Source of the DNA: CAWCTB01 sp963798275
GTDB lineage: Bacteria; Acidobacteriota; Terriglobia; Terriglobales; Acidobacteriaceae
NCBI GenBank assembly: GCA_963798275.1
Contig: CAWCTB010000051.1
Location: 62,001 to 126,000 of the forward strand
Length of the DNA stretch: 64,000 bases
Reading direction: 5' to 3'
Position numbers and translations under genes: made by a program
Notes under the pieces: model-generated
What the model saw: only the letters and a program-made list of their open reading frames with translations
The model's database searches: none
What the model was told of the DNA's origin: nothing
In this document: positions 1 through 8,726 of the stretch, piece by piece
Layout of the letters: each line of letters begins with the position of its first letter
How positions within the stretch are numbered: the stretch's first letter is position 1

Positions 1-287
1 CCGATGGCGGCATGACCGGCAACGATCTGCTTATGCAGTTTCAGGCCGACATTCTGGGCCGGCCGGTCGTACGTCCCACAATCAGGGAGACCACCGCGCT
101 GGGCGCAGCGTATGCCGCCGGACTCGCAGTCGGATTCTTCAAAGACGCGGAAGAGCTCCGCTCGCAGTGGTCGATCGACAAGACTTGGAATCCCACAATG
201 TCAGACAGCGAGCGGCAAAGGCTCTATCGCAACTGGAAGAAGGCCGTCAGCCGCACGTTTGACTGGGTCGAGGAGGGAACGGACTGA
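1..287 (+). CDS. glpK: Glycerol kinase, C-terminal part (5' end outside window)
   Basis: About 95 C-terminal codons of glycerol kinase, the cytoplasmic FGGY-family enzyme that makes sn-glycerol 3-phosphate from glycerol and ATP. The frame starts at base 3 and reads DGGMTGNDLLMQFQADIL, then ETTALGAAYAAGLAVGFF, both characteristic of the GlpK C-terminal ATPase-fold domain rather than of xylulokinase. The stop codon overlaps the ATG of the next gene (TGATG), so the kinase and the glycerol channel are translationally coupled, the usual glpFK pairing in reversed order. No start or regulatory region can be seen. Confidence 0.95.
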   Translation, partial: DGGMTGNDLLMQFQADILGRPVVRPTIRETTALGAAYAAGLAVGFFKDAEELRSQWSIDKTWNPTMSDSERQRLYRNWKKAVSRTFDWVEEGTD

Positions 288-1018
288 TGGCGTCCCCGGT
301 GTTGGGCGAGTTCGCGGGAACCCTGGTGCTGATTCTGCTGGGAGACGGCGTGGTCGCCAATGTCGTACTGAAGCGCTCCAAGGCGGAGAATGCCGGCTGG
401 ATGGTGATCACCGCAGGATGGGCCTTCGCGGTGCTTTGCGGGATCCTGACCGCCGTGGCCTTTGGCAGCTCCGACGCTCACATCAATCCCGCCGTCACGC
501 TTGCCTTCGCTATCACCTCCGGCAACTTTGCCAAGGTTATTCCCTATTCCATCGCGCAGTTTTTAGGCGCTTTTTGTGGCGCAACGCTGGTCTGGCTCTA
601 CTTCCTGCCGCACTGGAGGCTGACGGAGGACCCCGGAGCTAAACTCGCAGCCTTCTGCACCGCGCCCGCCATCCGCCATTACGCGGGCAACATCTTCTGC
701 GAGATCATCGGCACCATGTTGCTCATCATCGTGGTGGCGGCCATCGGATCAAAGGCCGTCGCCCCCAATGGGCTGGCCGCTGGCCTACCGCCCTACTTTG
801 TCGCCATGCTGGTATGGGCCATCGGCCTCTCGCTGGGAGGCACCACGGGTTACGCCATCAATCCTGCTCGCGACTTCGGACCGCGCGTGGCTCACGCCGT
901 CTGGCCCATCGCAGGGAAGGGAAGTTCTGACTGGGCCTACGCTGCGATCCCGATCTTCGGACCATTTCTCGGTGCCGCGCTGGCCGCGCTGATCATCAAG
1001 GCCGCCCACATCACCTAG
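287..1018 (+). CDS. glpF: Glycerol uptake facilitator (MIP/aquaporin family)
   Basis: A 243-residue inner-membrane channel of the MIP family. Both half-helix motifs are present: HINPAVT near residues 65-71 and INPARDFGPR near 196. The Asp directly after the second NPAR is the glycerol-facilitator type, where water-specific AqpZ proteins have other residues, so glycerol is the likely substrate. Six membrane segments can be read in the usual order. The ATG overlaps the glpK stop by one base, so glycerol entry and phosphorylation are encoded together. Length is slightly below the roughly 280 residues of E. coli GlpF. Confidence 0.93.
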   Translation: MASPVLGEFAGTLVLILLGDGVVANVVLKRSKAENAGWMVITAGWAFAVLCGILTAVAFGSSDAHINPAVTLAFAITSGNFAKVIPYSIAQFLGAFCGATLVWLYFLPHWRLTEDPGAKLAAFCTAPAIRHYAGNIFCEIIGTMLLIIVVAAIGSKAVAPNGLAAGLPPYFVAMLVWAIGLSLGGTTGYAINPARDFGPRVAHAVWPIAGKGSSDWAYAAIPIFGPFLGAALAALIIKAAHIT

Positions 1019-1058
1019 TAGTGAGCTACCAGTTACCGGTCACCAGTTACCGCAATTT

Positions 1059-1770
1059 TCAGATCTGGTACTCGATCTCAATCTCCAGCGCCCGCTCCAA
1101 CCCGTCGTGTCCCACAACGCCAGAGTCTCGTCCTTGCAGCTGCCGCACCTCTCCCCGCAAGCGTCTTTACTTCATTAGCGACGGCTGCCAGCGCCTCCGA
1201 GAGCGGGTCGTTGATCTGCTTGGGGTCGGTGATCACCACACGTTTGCCCTCGCGGAAGACAACGTGCGCCGGAACCCCGACCACCGTCGAATTGTCCGGC
1301 ACATCGCGCAGCACCACCGAGCCAGCCCCGACACGCACGTTTTCCCCGACTGTGATGGAGCCTAGAATCTTCGCCCCGGCCCCGACTACCACGTTGTCGC
1401 ATATCGTGGGATGCCGCTTCCCGGTCTCCTTGCCCGTGCCCCCGAGCGTGACTCCCTGATAGAGGGTCACGTCGTCGCCAACGATGGTGGTCTCACCAAT
1501 TACCACCCCCATGCCGTGATCGATAAAGAAGCGGCGGCCGATCTGGGCTCCGGGATGGATCTCGATGCCCGTAAGCCAGCGTGCGACCTGTGACAGCGCG
1601 CGCGCCGGAAAGCGCATGCCGTGCGTCCACAGCCAGTGATAGAAGCGGTACCACCACAAGGCGTGCAGACCCGAATACAGCAGCACCACTTCCAGCTTTG
1701 ACGTCGCCGCAGGATCGCGTTCCAGCACCGCAGCGATGTCTTCGCGCATCAGTGAGAAATACGTTGCCAT
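1059..1770 (-). CDS. cysE: Serine O-acetyltransferase, frameshifted near the C-terminus
   Basis: Transfers acetyl from acetyl-CoA to L-serine, giving O-acetylserine for cysteine synthesis. After a helical N-terminal domain comes the left-handed beta-helix with hexapeptide repeats (IHPGAQIGRRFFIDHGMG, then GVTLGGTGKETGKRHPTI), with the catalytic His-Asp region. The gene starts three bases after the cysK stop and forms an operon with it. As written, the frame runs to 1078 with a nonsense-looking Arg-rich tail. Removing one G from the CCCC run at 1153-1156 (GGGG on the coding strand) restores a sensible tail rich in Glu, Leu and Ile that stops at 1059-1061. That tail is the part which normally binds CysK. 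Confidence 0.9.
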
Positions 1771-1772
1771 GG

Positions 1773-2744
1773 CTACACCAAGACCGGCTCGGTAGGCAGC
1801 GCCAGGGCCTCTTCCCGCAGTTGCTGGAAGAGAACGCTGCTCAGATAGCGCTCGCCGAACGAGGGCAGCACCACCACGATCAGCTTCCCGGCATTCTCTT
1901 CGCGCTTCGCCACCTCCAACGCAGCGACTACCGCTGCGCCCGATGAGATCCCCATCAGCAAGCCTTCTTCGGTCGAAAGCCGGCGCGCCATGGTGATGGC
2001 GTCCTCGCTCGAGACCTTCACCACCTCGTCGATGTAGTCGGTGCGCAGAATGCTGGGCACGAATCCCGCGCCGATTCCCTGGATCTTATGCGGCGATGGC
2101 GAGCCGCCTGACAACACGGGACTCTCCGCCGGTTCCACGGCGATGGCCTTGAACGATGCCTTGCGCGGCTTGATGTACTCGCTCACGCCGGTAATGGTGC
2201 CGCCGGTGCCCACGCCTGAGATCAGGATGTCGACCTTGCCGTCAGTGTCTTCCCAAATCTCCGGTCCCGTCGTCTCGAAGTGAATCTTCGGATTGGCAGG
2301 ATTATCGAACTGCTGCAGCATGTAGCCGTTTGGCGTCTTCTCCAGCAACTCCTGCGCCTTCGAAATCGCACCCTTCATACCCTTAGGCCCGGGGGTCAGC
2401 ACGATGTCCGCTCCGAAGGCGCGCAGCAGTACTCGGCGCTCTGTACTCATGGTCTCCGGCATGGTGAGGATCAGTTTGTATCCCTTCACCGCCGCGACGA
2501 ATGCCAGGCCGATGCCGGTGTTGCCGCTGGTTGGCTCGATCAGCACCGTGTGTCCGGGCTTGATTTTGCCGGCGCGCTCGGCTTCCTCGATCATGCTCAC
2601 GCCGATGCGGTCTTTCACGCTGGCGCACGGATTGAAGCTCTCCAGCTTGGCCACCACGGTGGCTCGGGCTCCAGCGGTAACTTTGTTCAGCCGCACCAAC
2701 GGGGTGTGGCCAATGAGTTCCGTAACGTCATTTGCGATTTTCAT
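1773..2744 (-). CDS. cysK: Cysteine synthase A (O-acetylserine sulfhydrylase)
   Basis: A PLP enzyme of 323 residues that makes cysteine from O-acetylserine and sulfide. The PLP lysine lies in NPCASVKDRIG near residue 44, the substrate loop is PTSGNTGIGLAF, and the phosphate-binding Gly loop is GVGTGGTITG near 177. Length and order match CysK. Its ATG follows a GGAGA Shine-Dalgarno sequence six bases away. The gene leads the cysK-cysE operon, so both steps from serine to cysteine are encoded together and the two proteins can form the cysteine synthase complex. Confidence 0.96.
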   Translation of the reverse strand: MKIANDVTELIGHTPLVRLNKVTAGARATVVAKLESFNPCASVKDRIGVSMIEEAERAGKIKPGHTVLIEPTSGNTGIGLAFVAAVKGYKLILTMPETMSTERRVLLRAFGADIVLTPGPKGMKGAISKAQELLEKTPNGYMLQQFDNPANPKIHFETTGPEIWEDTDGKVDILISGVGTGGTITGVSEYIKPRKASFKAIAVEPAESPVLSGGSPSPHKIQGIGAGFVPSILRTDYIDEVVKVSSEDAITMARRLSTEEGLLMGISSGAAVVAALEVAKREENAGKLIVVVLPSFGERYLSSVLFQQLREEALALPTEPVLV

Positions 2745-2923
2745 GCGGTTCTCCAGAATTGGAAAAGTATACCGAGTGCGAACGTTTTCCGTTGAAAGCG
2801 AAGCGGAGAGACCTTAGGACCGGCAACAACAACGACAGGGCACAGTTTGGACAGGATTCGTACCAGGCAGGTGAGTCGGAATGTTGCAAGCGTGCAGCAT
2901 TGATCTAAGGAATCGTAACAGGT

Positions 2924-3208
2924 GTGTCCCGCTTTGCCTACTGCTTCTACGCCTATAACCCGGCCACTAAAAAGATCGGCTTCTACTACACCAATTCGGA
3001 AGGGCAACTGACCATCGGCACTTCGACTCCTGACCCCGACGGCAAAACGATTCAGCAGGATTTCGAGGTCATACAGCCGGATGGTAGGACCGGGCAGGTT
3101 CGTTCTACGCTGGTTCGCGAGGGCAACGATGCGTATTGGTTTACCGTGTTGCTGCAGAAAGACGGCGAGTGGTCCCCGGAATTCAGAATCCGCTACGAGC
3201 GGAAGTAG
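2924..3208 (+). CDS. Small hypothetical protein, possibly a 5'-truncated remnant
   Basis: A 94-residue frame starting at GTG after a weak AAGG. It reads as a soluble beta-rich domain (FYAYNPATKKIGFYY, then DGKTIQQDFEVIQPDG, ending in EFRIRYERK). The composition is protein-like, and no leader or membrane segment is visible. It looks like the C-terminal half of a larger beta-barrel domain, and there is an in-frame stop six codons upstream, so the gene may be a remnant. I do not recognise the family with certainty. It is followed 60 bases later by the mrp gene. Confidence 0.5.
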   Translation: MSRFAYCFYAYNPATKKIGFYYTNSEGQLTIGTSTPDPDGKTIQQDFEVIQPDGRTGQVRSTLVREGNDAYWFTVLLQKDGEWSPEFRIRYERK

Positions 3209-3270
3209 CTGCCGCGCATCGTATAATCAGGGTTTGCGCCTCTCATTCCAAGCATGGTAGGTGTTTGCTC

Positions 3271-4116
3271 GTGAGCTCTCATACGCATTCCCACGGCCCG
3301 GCTCCTGCCGGACCGCAACCGCTTCCCGGAGTGGACTCCATCATCGCCGTCGGATCAGGCAAGGGAGGCGTTGGCAAGACCACTCTGGCCGTGAACCTCG
3401 CCATCGCGCTGGCGCGCATGGGCTTCAAAGTCGGGCTGCTCGACGCCGACGTGTACGGCCCTAACGTCCCATTGATGCTCGGAACCAGCGTCGCGCCCAG
3501 CGTGGTCGGCGAAGACCGCATTCTGCCGCCGGAACGTTACGGCCTGAAAGTCATCTCGGTTGGCTTCCTGAGCCCCGGCGACAAGCCGCTGGTCTGGCGC
3601 GGTCCCATGCTGCACTCCATCATCAAGCAGTTTCTGGGACAGGTGGAGTGGGGACAGCTCGACTATCTCATCATCGACCTGCCTCCCGGCACCGGCGACG
3701 TGGTGATTTCGCTGGTGCAGACGGTGCCGGTAACCGGCGCTGTCGTTGTCACCACGCCCAGCGACGTTGCGCTGCAGGACGCGCGCAAGGCCATCGAGAT
3801 GTTCAAGCAGGTGAAGGTGGACATTCTCGGCATCGTCGAGAACATGAGCTTCTTCGTCTGCCCGCACTGCCAGAAAGAGATCGACATCTTCTCCAAGGGC
3901 GGTGGCGAACGCACGGCGCAGCAGTTCAACGTGCCCTTTCTCGGCAGCATCGAACTCGACCCCGACATCCGCAAGGGCGGCGACACCGGCCAGCCGATTG
4001 TGCTCGAGGGCGATCAGTCGCCGCATGCGCGCTCGCTTTTCAAGTTTGCGCGCCACGTGGTAGACCGAGTCAGCGAGGTCAAGACGGCAACCGGCCCGGT
4101 GATCGAGATCCAGTAG
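3271..4116 (+). CDS. Mrp/ApbC-type P-loop ATPase, Fe-S cluster carrier
   Basis: A 281-residue cytoplasmic ATPase of the Mrp/NBP35 family that carries and delivers Fe-S clusters. The deviant Walker A is GSGKGGVGKTT near residues 30-40, followed by DADVYGPNVPLMLG. DLPPGTGD is the switch region, and CPHC near the C-terminus is the cluster-binding CxxC that bridges a dimer. I chose the GTG at 3271 because the frame upstream of it is not family-like. The N-terminus is short and His-rich (SSHTHSHG) and lacks the DUF59 domain of longer Mrp proteins. The gene ends just before a stem-loop at 4159. Confidence 0.93.
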   Translation: MSSHTHSHGPAPAGPQPLPGVDSIIAVGSGKGGVGKTTLAVNLAIALARMGFKVGLLDADVYGPNVPLMLGTSVAPSVVGEDRILPPERYGLKVISVGFLSPGDKPLVWRGPMLHSIIKQFLGQVEWGQLDYLIIDLPPGTGDVVISLVQTVPVTGAVVVTTPSDVALQDARKAIEMFKQVKVDILGIVENMSFFVCPHCQKEIDIFSKGGGERTAQQFNVPFLGSIELDPDIRKGGDTGQPIVLEGDQSPHARSLFKFARHVVDRVSEVKTATGPVIEIQ

Positions 4117-4158
4117 CACCGAAACTTCGATTGAAGCAGCGATTCAACACAAACAGCT

Positions 4159-4182
4159 AGAGCGGCGCTTTCACGCCGCTCT
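4159..4182. terminator. Stem-loop between convergent genes
   Basis: A perfect 9-bp inverted repeat, AGAGCGGCG at 4159-4167 and CGCCGCTCT at 4174-4182, with loop CTTTCA. It lies between mrp (+) and the helicase gene (-), so it could end transcription from both sides, although no T-run follows. The TTTCA loop is shared with the dispersed repeats at 44.4, 51.0 and 52.0 kb, so it may be a lone first arm of that family. Confidence 0.55.
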
Positions 4183-4204
4183 GGCCGTCATCACGAGAGA
4201 TTCC

Positions 4205-4375
4205 AAGTTCTTGCGCCAGGTTCGGCGCTCGTCCGAGAAAAACTTCGCGGGTGCCTGTTCTTCCGCTGGTTGGCGGAGACTTGGCGACCTATTCCCATCC
4301 CATCTGCCAGGTTCGACTTTCAGGGTGGGAAGAACTCTTCGGGGCTCGCATTCTTTCGCTGGTTTGCGAAAACTT
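4205..4375. repeat. Three imperfect stem-loop units with shared loop sequence
   Basis: Three hairpins follow one another in a region without genes. GCGCC/GGCGC encloses AGGTTC (4213-4228), TCCGC/GCGGA encloses TGGTTG (about 4262-4277), and TTTCGC/GCGAAA encloses TGGTTT (4354-4371). Each is preceded by TTCTT. The stems differ but stay paired, and the loops keep a GGTT core. The second and third units lie 93 bases apart and their flanks also align (GAGACTTGG.. versus AAAACTTGG..). I see no reading frame here. Confidence 0.6.
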
Positions 4376-4445
4376 GGAACCCACTCAGATCCGGCTTGCC
4401 TTCGCGCTGGGTTCCTCGCAAAGGACGGGATCAATCAAGCTCGAC

Positions 4446-5689
4446 TTAGCAGAACACCTCGCCGGGCAGCGCCGACAGCGTGCGCGAGTCCAGGGTGTTC
4501 TTCACGACGCGCGGCTTCGACATCACGGTCTCGAAGTCGTCGACCCGCTTGCGGGCGATCTTCAGCTTCAAGGTGCGTTCGATGGCCCGCAGCTCGCCGA
4601 TCTCCGCCCCCGAAACCAGGGTCGAGGCGCGTCCCTTCAATCCAGCGCGGCCGGTGCGGCCCACGCGGTGAATGAAGTCCTCCGCCAGATCGGGCAGGTC
4701 GTAGTTGATCACGTGCGCCACGTTGTCGACGTGGATGCCGCGCGAAGCAACGTCGGTCGCGACCAGGACCTTGTAGCGGCCTTCGTCGAAGCCGCTCAGC
4801 GCGCTGACGCGCTGTGACTGCGAACGGTCGCCATGAATCATCGCTGCCGAAAAGCCGTCGCGCACCAGGTTCTTGGCCAGACGCTCGGTTCCGCGCTTGG
4901 TGCGGGCGAAGATCAGGGTCTGTCCCTTCTCGTTGTAGAGAAGGCGGCGCAGAGCGTCGGCCTTTTCTGCTGCCGGCATTTCGAAGGCATGCAGTTCGAC
5001 GCTTTCCACCGGTTTGGTGGTCGAACCCAGCGCGACCCGCACCGGGTTGCGCATGTAGTCGTTCACCAGTCCGGCGACCGAGGCTTCCAGCGTCGCCGAG
5101 AAGCACAGCGTTTGCCGGGTACGCGGAAGTACGCCAACAATGCGGCGCAGCGAGGGCAAGAAGCCCATGTCGAGCATGCGGTCCGATTCGTCCAGCACCA
5201 GGATTTCGACCTTGCTCAGGTCGACCAGCTTGCGCTTCAGGTAGTCTTCCAGACGTCCCGGAGTGGCGACGATCACGCCGGCGCCCGAGCGTACGGCCTG
5301 AATCTGCGGCCGCTCCGCCATTCCGCCGATCACCAATGCTGTCTTCGGCAGTTTGCCGTAACGGAGATCGTCGTAGATTGGTCCTGAACCTGCATCGCCA
5401 GCTCGCGCGTCGGGACGAGGATGAGTGCCCTGACGCCGGGCGCGGGCCGCGCTCCCAGCCTCTCCATGATGGGAAGCAGGAACGCCAAGGTTTTTCCGGT
5501 GCCGGTCTGGGCTGTCGCCAGAACGTCTTTGCCTTCCAGCGCATGCGGGATGGCCATTTCCTGTACCGGAGTGGGGGTGGTGAACTGTGCTGCCGCCAGT
5601 TTCTGCTGGAGCCCAGCAGAGAGGGGCATTTCGCTAAATTGTGTCAATCGATTTGTACTTTCTAGGAGGGGCAACTCGCGCATATGCAT
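4446..5689 (-). CDS. DEAD-box RNA helicase (RhlE-like), one frameshift
   Basis: An ATP-dependent RNA helicase core of about 410 residues. The N-terminal part (5330-5689) carries the Q motif (FTTPTPVQEMAIP), motif I AQTGTGKT and PTRELA. The rest (4446 to about 5380) carries TPGRL, motif II as DESD instead of DEAD, SAT, and HRVGRTGRAG. The two parts are in different frames. The join lies at about 5375-5382, where one base seems to be missing, and the sequence between the two frames then reads through sensibly. The C-terminal tail is short, so this is a minimal helicase, as in RhlE proteins. It is probably involved in RNA turnover or ribosome assembly. Confidence 0.88.
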
Positions 5690-5904
5690 ACAGAGATGCG
5701 AGTCGCGAAGATACAGCTGATGCCGCTCGAGTTTTAGGTTGAGCGCTAAGTTTTACGGAAGCAGCAGAGGCGGGTAATCAGATCAATTCAGGATCGGACT
5801 GTTCGCACCACATCAACCGTGGCAATAAGCGTCTACCAAGACTATACCACAGCGCTATCGGCGAGCTTCGCGAATAGCGCCAAAAGGGAATCTAGACCAG
5901 CAAC
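5690..5904. other. Intergenic leader of the helicase gene
   Basis: About 215 bases upstream of the helicase start, also lying downstream of the small gene that ends at 5905. DEAD-box helicase genes often have long leaders, but I find no recognisable riboswitch, tRNA or strong hairpin here. Confidence 0.4.
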
Positions 5905-6105
5905 CTACTTGCCAAAGTCGTGAAAGTCAAAGCCAAGTGGCTGGCCGTCTTCATCATGCGTGATCACGAGTTCCGCGGGAGCTTCGGGGATGGAACTGGG
6001 TTCCTGCTTGCGTTGGGCCTTTTTCTGGGCCTTTTCCGCCTGTCTTTCCTGGCGGGCACGTTCTTTCTGCCGTTTGGTGAATGTCGTTCGGGAACTTCCT
6101 GCCAT
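5905..6105 (-). CDS. Small, highly charged protein of unknown function
   Basis: A 66-residue protein with a Lys/Arg/Gln/Glu-rich helical N-terminal half (TKRQKERARQERQAEKAQKK) and an acidic C-terminal half ending in GFDFHDFGK. The start is supported by AAAGGAG nine bases before the ATG. There is no signal peptide or membrane segment. The charged helix could bind nucleic acid or ribosomes, but this is only a guess from composition. I do not recognise the family. Confidence 0.7.
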   Translation of the reverse strand: MAGSSRTTFTKRQKERARQERQAEKAQKKAQRKQEPSSIPEAPAELVITHDEDGQPLGFDFHDFGK

Positions 6106-6343
6106 CGACCACGCTCCTTTCGGTCACTCTAATTAGACTCGTCAGGAACGAAAAGGATTCACGTCCCAGCCCCCGGCCACCGGGGATGACCACTTACATC
6201 TTCAACTACTGTATCACTTTACAGAGGTCCACATCCGGCCACAGCCTTGTCGCTTGGTATACTCCCGGTTTTCCGTACCTGGCGGGAACCGTAGCGATTT
6301 GTGACCTGCCGGCAATGCCCGGCACGCTTGCTACACTGGCCTC

Positions 6344-7234
6344 GTGCGCAGGCTGATTGTTAACGCCGACGACTTTGGCATGACAGCCGGCATCAACCGG
6401 GCCATCGTCGAAGGCCACGAGCAGGGAATTGTCACCTCCGCCACCCTGATGGCAAACGCGCGTGCGTTCGATAATGCGATCGACGCAGCGCGCACTCTGG
6501 CTGCCCGCAACGCACGCTTCAGCGTGGGATGCCACGTTGTTCTGCTGGACGGCGAACCGCTCTCCCCGCCCGAGCGCGTGCCGACTCTGCTGCAATCGGC
6601 AACGCAGAATGGAGCGGCCCGCCTGCGCGATCAACTCAACGACTTCGCCGTCGCCGCGTTGCGCGGCAAGCTGAATCCCGCCGAAATCGAAACCGAAGCC
6701 CGGGTGCAGATGGATCGCATCCAGTCTGCTGGAATCGAGCTCTCGCACTTCGACACCCACAAACATGCCCACATGTTCCCCGCGGTTCTGCGGCCATTGC
6801 TGAAGGCCGCGAAAGCGAAAGGAATTCCGGCGGTCCGCAATCCCTTCGGACGCCTCTTTCCCCTGCCGCTCAGTCGCATGTTGGGCGACCTGAAACTCTG
6901 GAAGCGTTTCGCCGAGATGAGCGTGCTGCGCAATTTCGCTCGCAAGTTCCAGCGCGAGGTGGAGGAGCAAGGCCTGCGCACGCCCGATGGCTCGCTCGGC
7001 GTGCTGGTCACCGGCGCGCTCGATCTCGAGCTGTTCACCTTTATAGCGGACCACATCCCGGAAGGCACGTGGGAACTCGTCTGCCATCCCGGCTATAACG
7101 ACGCCGATCTCGACATGGTCCGAACCCGCCTGCGTGCGTCGCGCACGCGGGAACTACAGGTGCTCACCTCGCCCGAAGCAAGGAATGCGCTTGCCTGCCG
7201 CGGCATCGAACTCATCAGCTATCGCGAGCTGTGA
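6344..7234 (+). CDS. YdjC/HpnK-like carbohydrate deacetylase
   Basis: A 296-residue member of the ChbG/YdjC fold, which uses a metal to remove acetyl groups from sugars or glycolipids. The N-terminal NADDFG carries the metal Asp residues, and HFDTHKHAHMFP near residues 133-144 supplies the metal His residues. The closest relatives by motif are the HpnK proteins named from hopanoid clusters, but no hopanoid gene is visible here, so the substrate is open. The gene starts with GTG, and its stop overlaps the possible GTG start of the next gene. It is the first gene of a four-gene operon. Confidence 0.85.
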   Translation: MRRLIVNADDFGMTAGINRAIVEGHEQGIVTSATLMANARAFDNAIDAARTLAARNARFSVGCHVVLLDGEPLSPPERVPTLLQSATQNGAARLRDQLNDFAVAALRGKLNPAEIETEARVQMDRIQSAGIELSHFDTHKHAHMFPAVLRPLLKAAKAKGIPAVRNPFGRLFPLPLSRMLGDLKLWKRFAEMSVLRNFARKFQREVEEQGLRTPDGSLGVLVTGALDLELFTFIADHIPEGTWELVCHPGYNDADLDMVRTRLRASRTRELQVLTSPEARNALACRGIELISYREL

Positions 7235-7293
7235 CTCGCCCTGAGCTCCGCGCTACAATGGCTGTCCCCGCCTTATCAGCGCGGACGTCGCGC

Positions 7294-8721
7294 ATGAACC
7301 CGCTCACTCTCTCTGACGCCGAGTACCAACTGATCTACAAGCGCATCACGCAATTGGCGCTGGCGTATTTAAGTTCGCTCGACGAACTGCCCAGCTTCCC
7401 GGCAACCAGCGGAGCCGAGACCCAGGTCATGTTCTCCAGCGGAGTACCGCAGCACGGCATGGGCATGGCGGCGCTCAACGACCTCAGCAAGGTGATCGAG
7501 AACGCGCGCGCCGGTGGTCCCCGTTTCTTCGGATACGTACTCGGTTCGGGAGAACCGGTAGCCGCGGCTGCCGATCTGTTGGCCAGCGTTTTGAATCAGA
7601 ATGTAACCGCCTGGCGCTCGTCACCTTCTGGCGCGACCATCGAGCGCATTGTCGTGCATTGGTTGGCCGAAATGGTCGGCTGTGACGGATTCAGTGGAGC
7701 CCTTACCGGAGGCGGTTCGTCGGCCAATCTGATGGCTCTGGCGATGGCGCGCGAAGCCAGACTCCCTGCCAATGAGGCCGGTGTTAAGAAGATCGGCGCA
7801 GTCTACGCTTCCACCGAAGTACACATGTCGATCGGCAAGGCGGTGGCTTTGCTCGGTATTGGCCGCGACCAGCTCCGCCTGATCCCGTGCGACGATGACT
7901 TCCGTATTCGCACCGACCTGCTGCACCAAGCCATCGAGCGCGACGTTGCCTCCGGCGTTACGCCCATCGCGGTTGTCGGATCGGCGGGCACCGTGAACAC
8001 CGGCAGCATCGATCTGCTGTTTATCCTGGCGTCGATCGCCAATGAGTTCGGAGCGTGGTTCCACATCGACGGCGCTTATGGCGCGCTCGCGGCCATCGCC
8101 GAGCCGGAAAAGTTTCGCGGCATCGAGCAGGCTGACTCCATCTCGCTGGACCCACATAAATGGCTCTATCAGCCCATCGACTGCGGCTGCCTGCTGTATC
8201 GCATGGCCGCCCGGGCGCAACGCGCCTTCTCCCATACCGCCGATTACACCAAGTCGTACTTCGATAATCCGGTGGAGAACTTCATGTTCTTCGAGGAAAC
8301 GATCGAGCTGTCGCGTAGATTCCGCGCCCTCAAGCTTTGGCTCTCACTGCGCTATCACGGGCTGGCAAATTTCCGCGAGGCCATTCGCAACGACCTTGAT
8401 TGCGCCAGCTATTTTGCCAGCCGCGTCGATGCCGAGCCGGAACTTGAGCGGCTGGCGCCCGCGCCGCTCAGTGCCGTCTGTTTCCGTTATGTACCGCGGC
8501 GAAAGGAATCCGTTAAGTACTCGCTCGACGAGATGAACCAGTGGATCCTGCGCCGTCTGGTGCGCGGCGGCAGGGTATTCTTATCGAACGCCACCGTGAA
8601 CCAGCAATTTGCGCTACGCGTTTGCGTGGTAAACCATCGCAGCCGGCAGGCCGATCTCGAGGAAGTCATCAGCGAGGTGCTGGCCGCCGGCAGGGAAATC
8701 TCATCCGGGTCCGAGTCTTAA
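7294..8721 (+). CDS. PLP-dependent group II decarboxylase (aromatic amino acid type)
   Basis: About 475 residues. A cytoplasmic PLP enzyme of the glutamate/aromatic amino acid decarboxylase superfamily. GGGSSANLMALAMAR is the cofactor phosphate loop, HIDGAYG supplies the Asp that contacts the PLP ring nitrogen, and DPHKW holds the lysine that binds PLP. I chose the ATG at 7294; a GTG at 7231 overlaps the upstream stop and would add 21 poorly conserved residues. The substrate cannot be told from sequence. It sits between a deacetylase and a sugar-kinase-like gene, which hints at a small biosynthetic pathway. Confidence 0.85.
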   Translation: MNPLTLSDAEYQLIYKRITQLALAYLSSLDELPSFPATSGAETQVMFSSGVPQHGMGMAALNDLSKVIENARAGGPRFFGYVLGSGEPVAAAADLLASVLNQNVTAWRSSPSGATIERIVVHWLAEMVGCDGFSGALTGGGSSANLMALAMAREARLPANEAGVKKIGAVYASTEVHMSIGKAVALLGIGRDQLRLIPCDDDFRIRTDLLHQAIERDVASGVTPIAVVGSAGTVNTGSIDLLFILASIANEFGAWFHIDGAYGALAAIAEPEKFRGIEQADSISLDPHKWLYQPIDCGCLLYRMAARAQRAFSHTADYTKSYFDNPVENFMFFEETIELSRRFRALKLWLSLRYHGLANFREAIRNDLDCASYFASRVDAEPELERLAPAPLSAVCFRYVPRRKESVKYSLDEMNQWILRRLVRGGRVFLSNATVNQQFALRVCVVNHRSRQADLEEVISEVLAAGREISSGSES

Positions 8722-8726
8722 TATTT

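Noticed and set aside
2741..3007. 88-codon minus-strand frame overlapping the cysK start
   Set aside because: Antisense to the 2924-3208 frame and overlapping the cysK ribosome site. No protein-like motifs.
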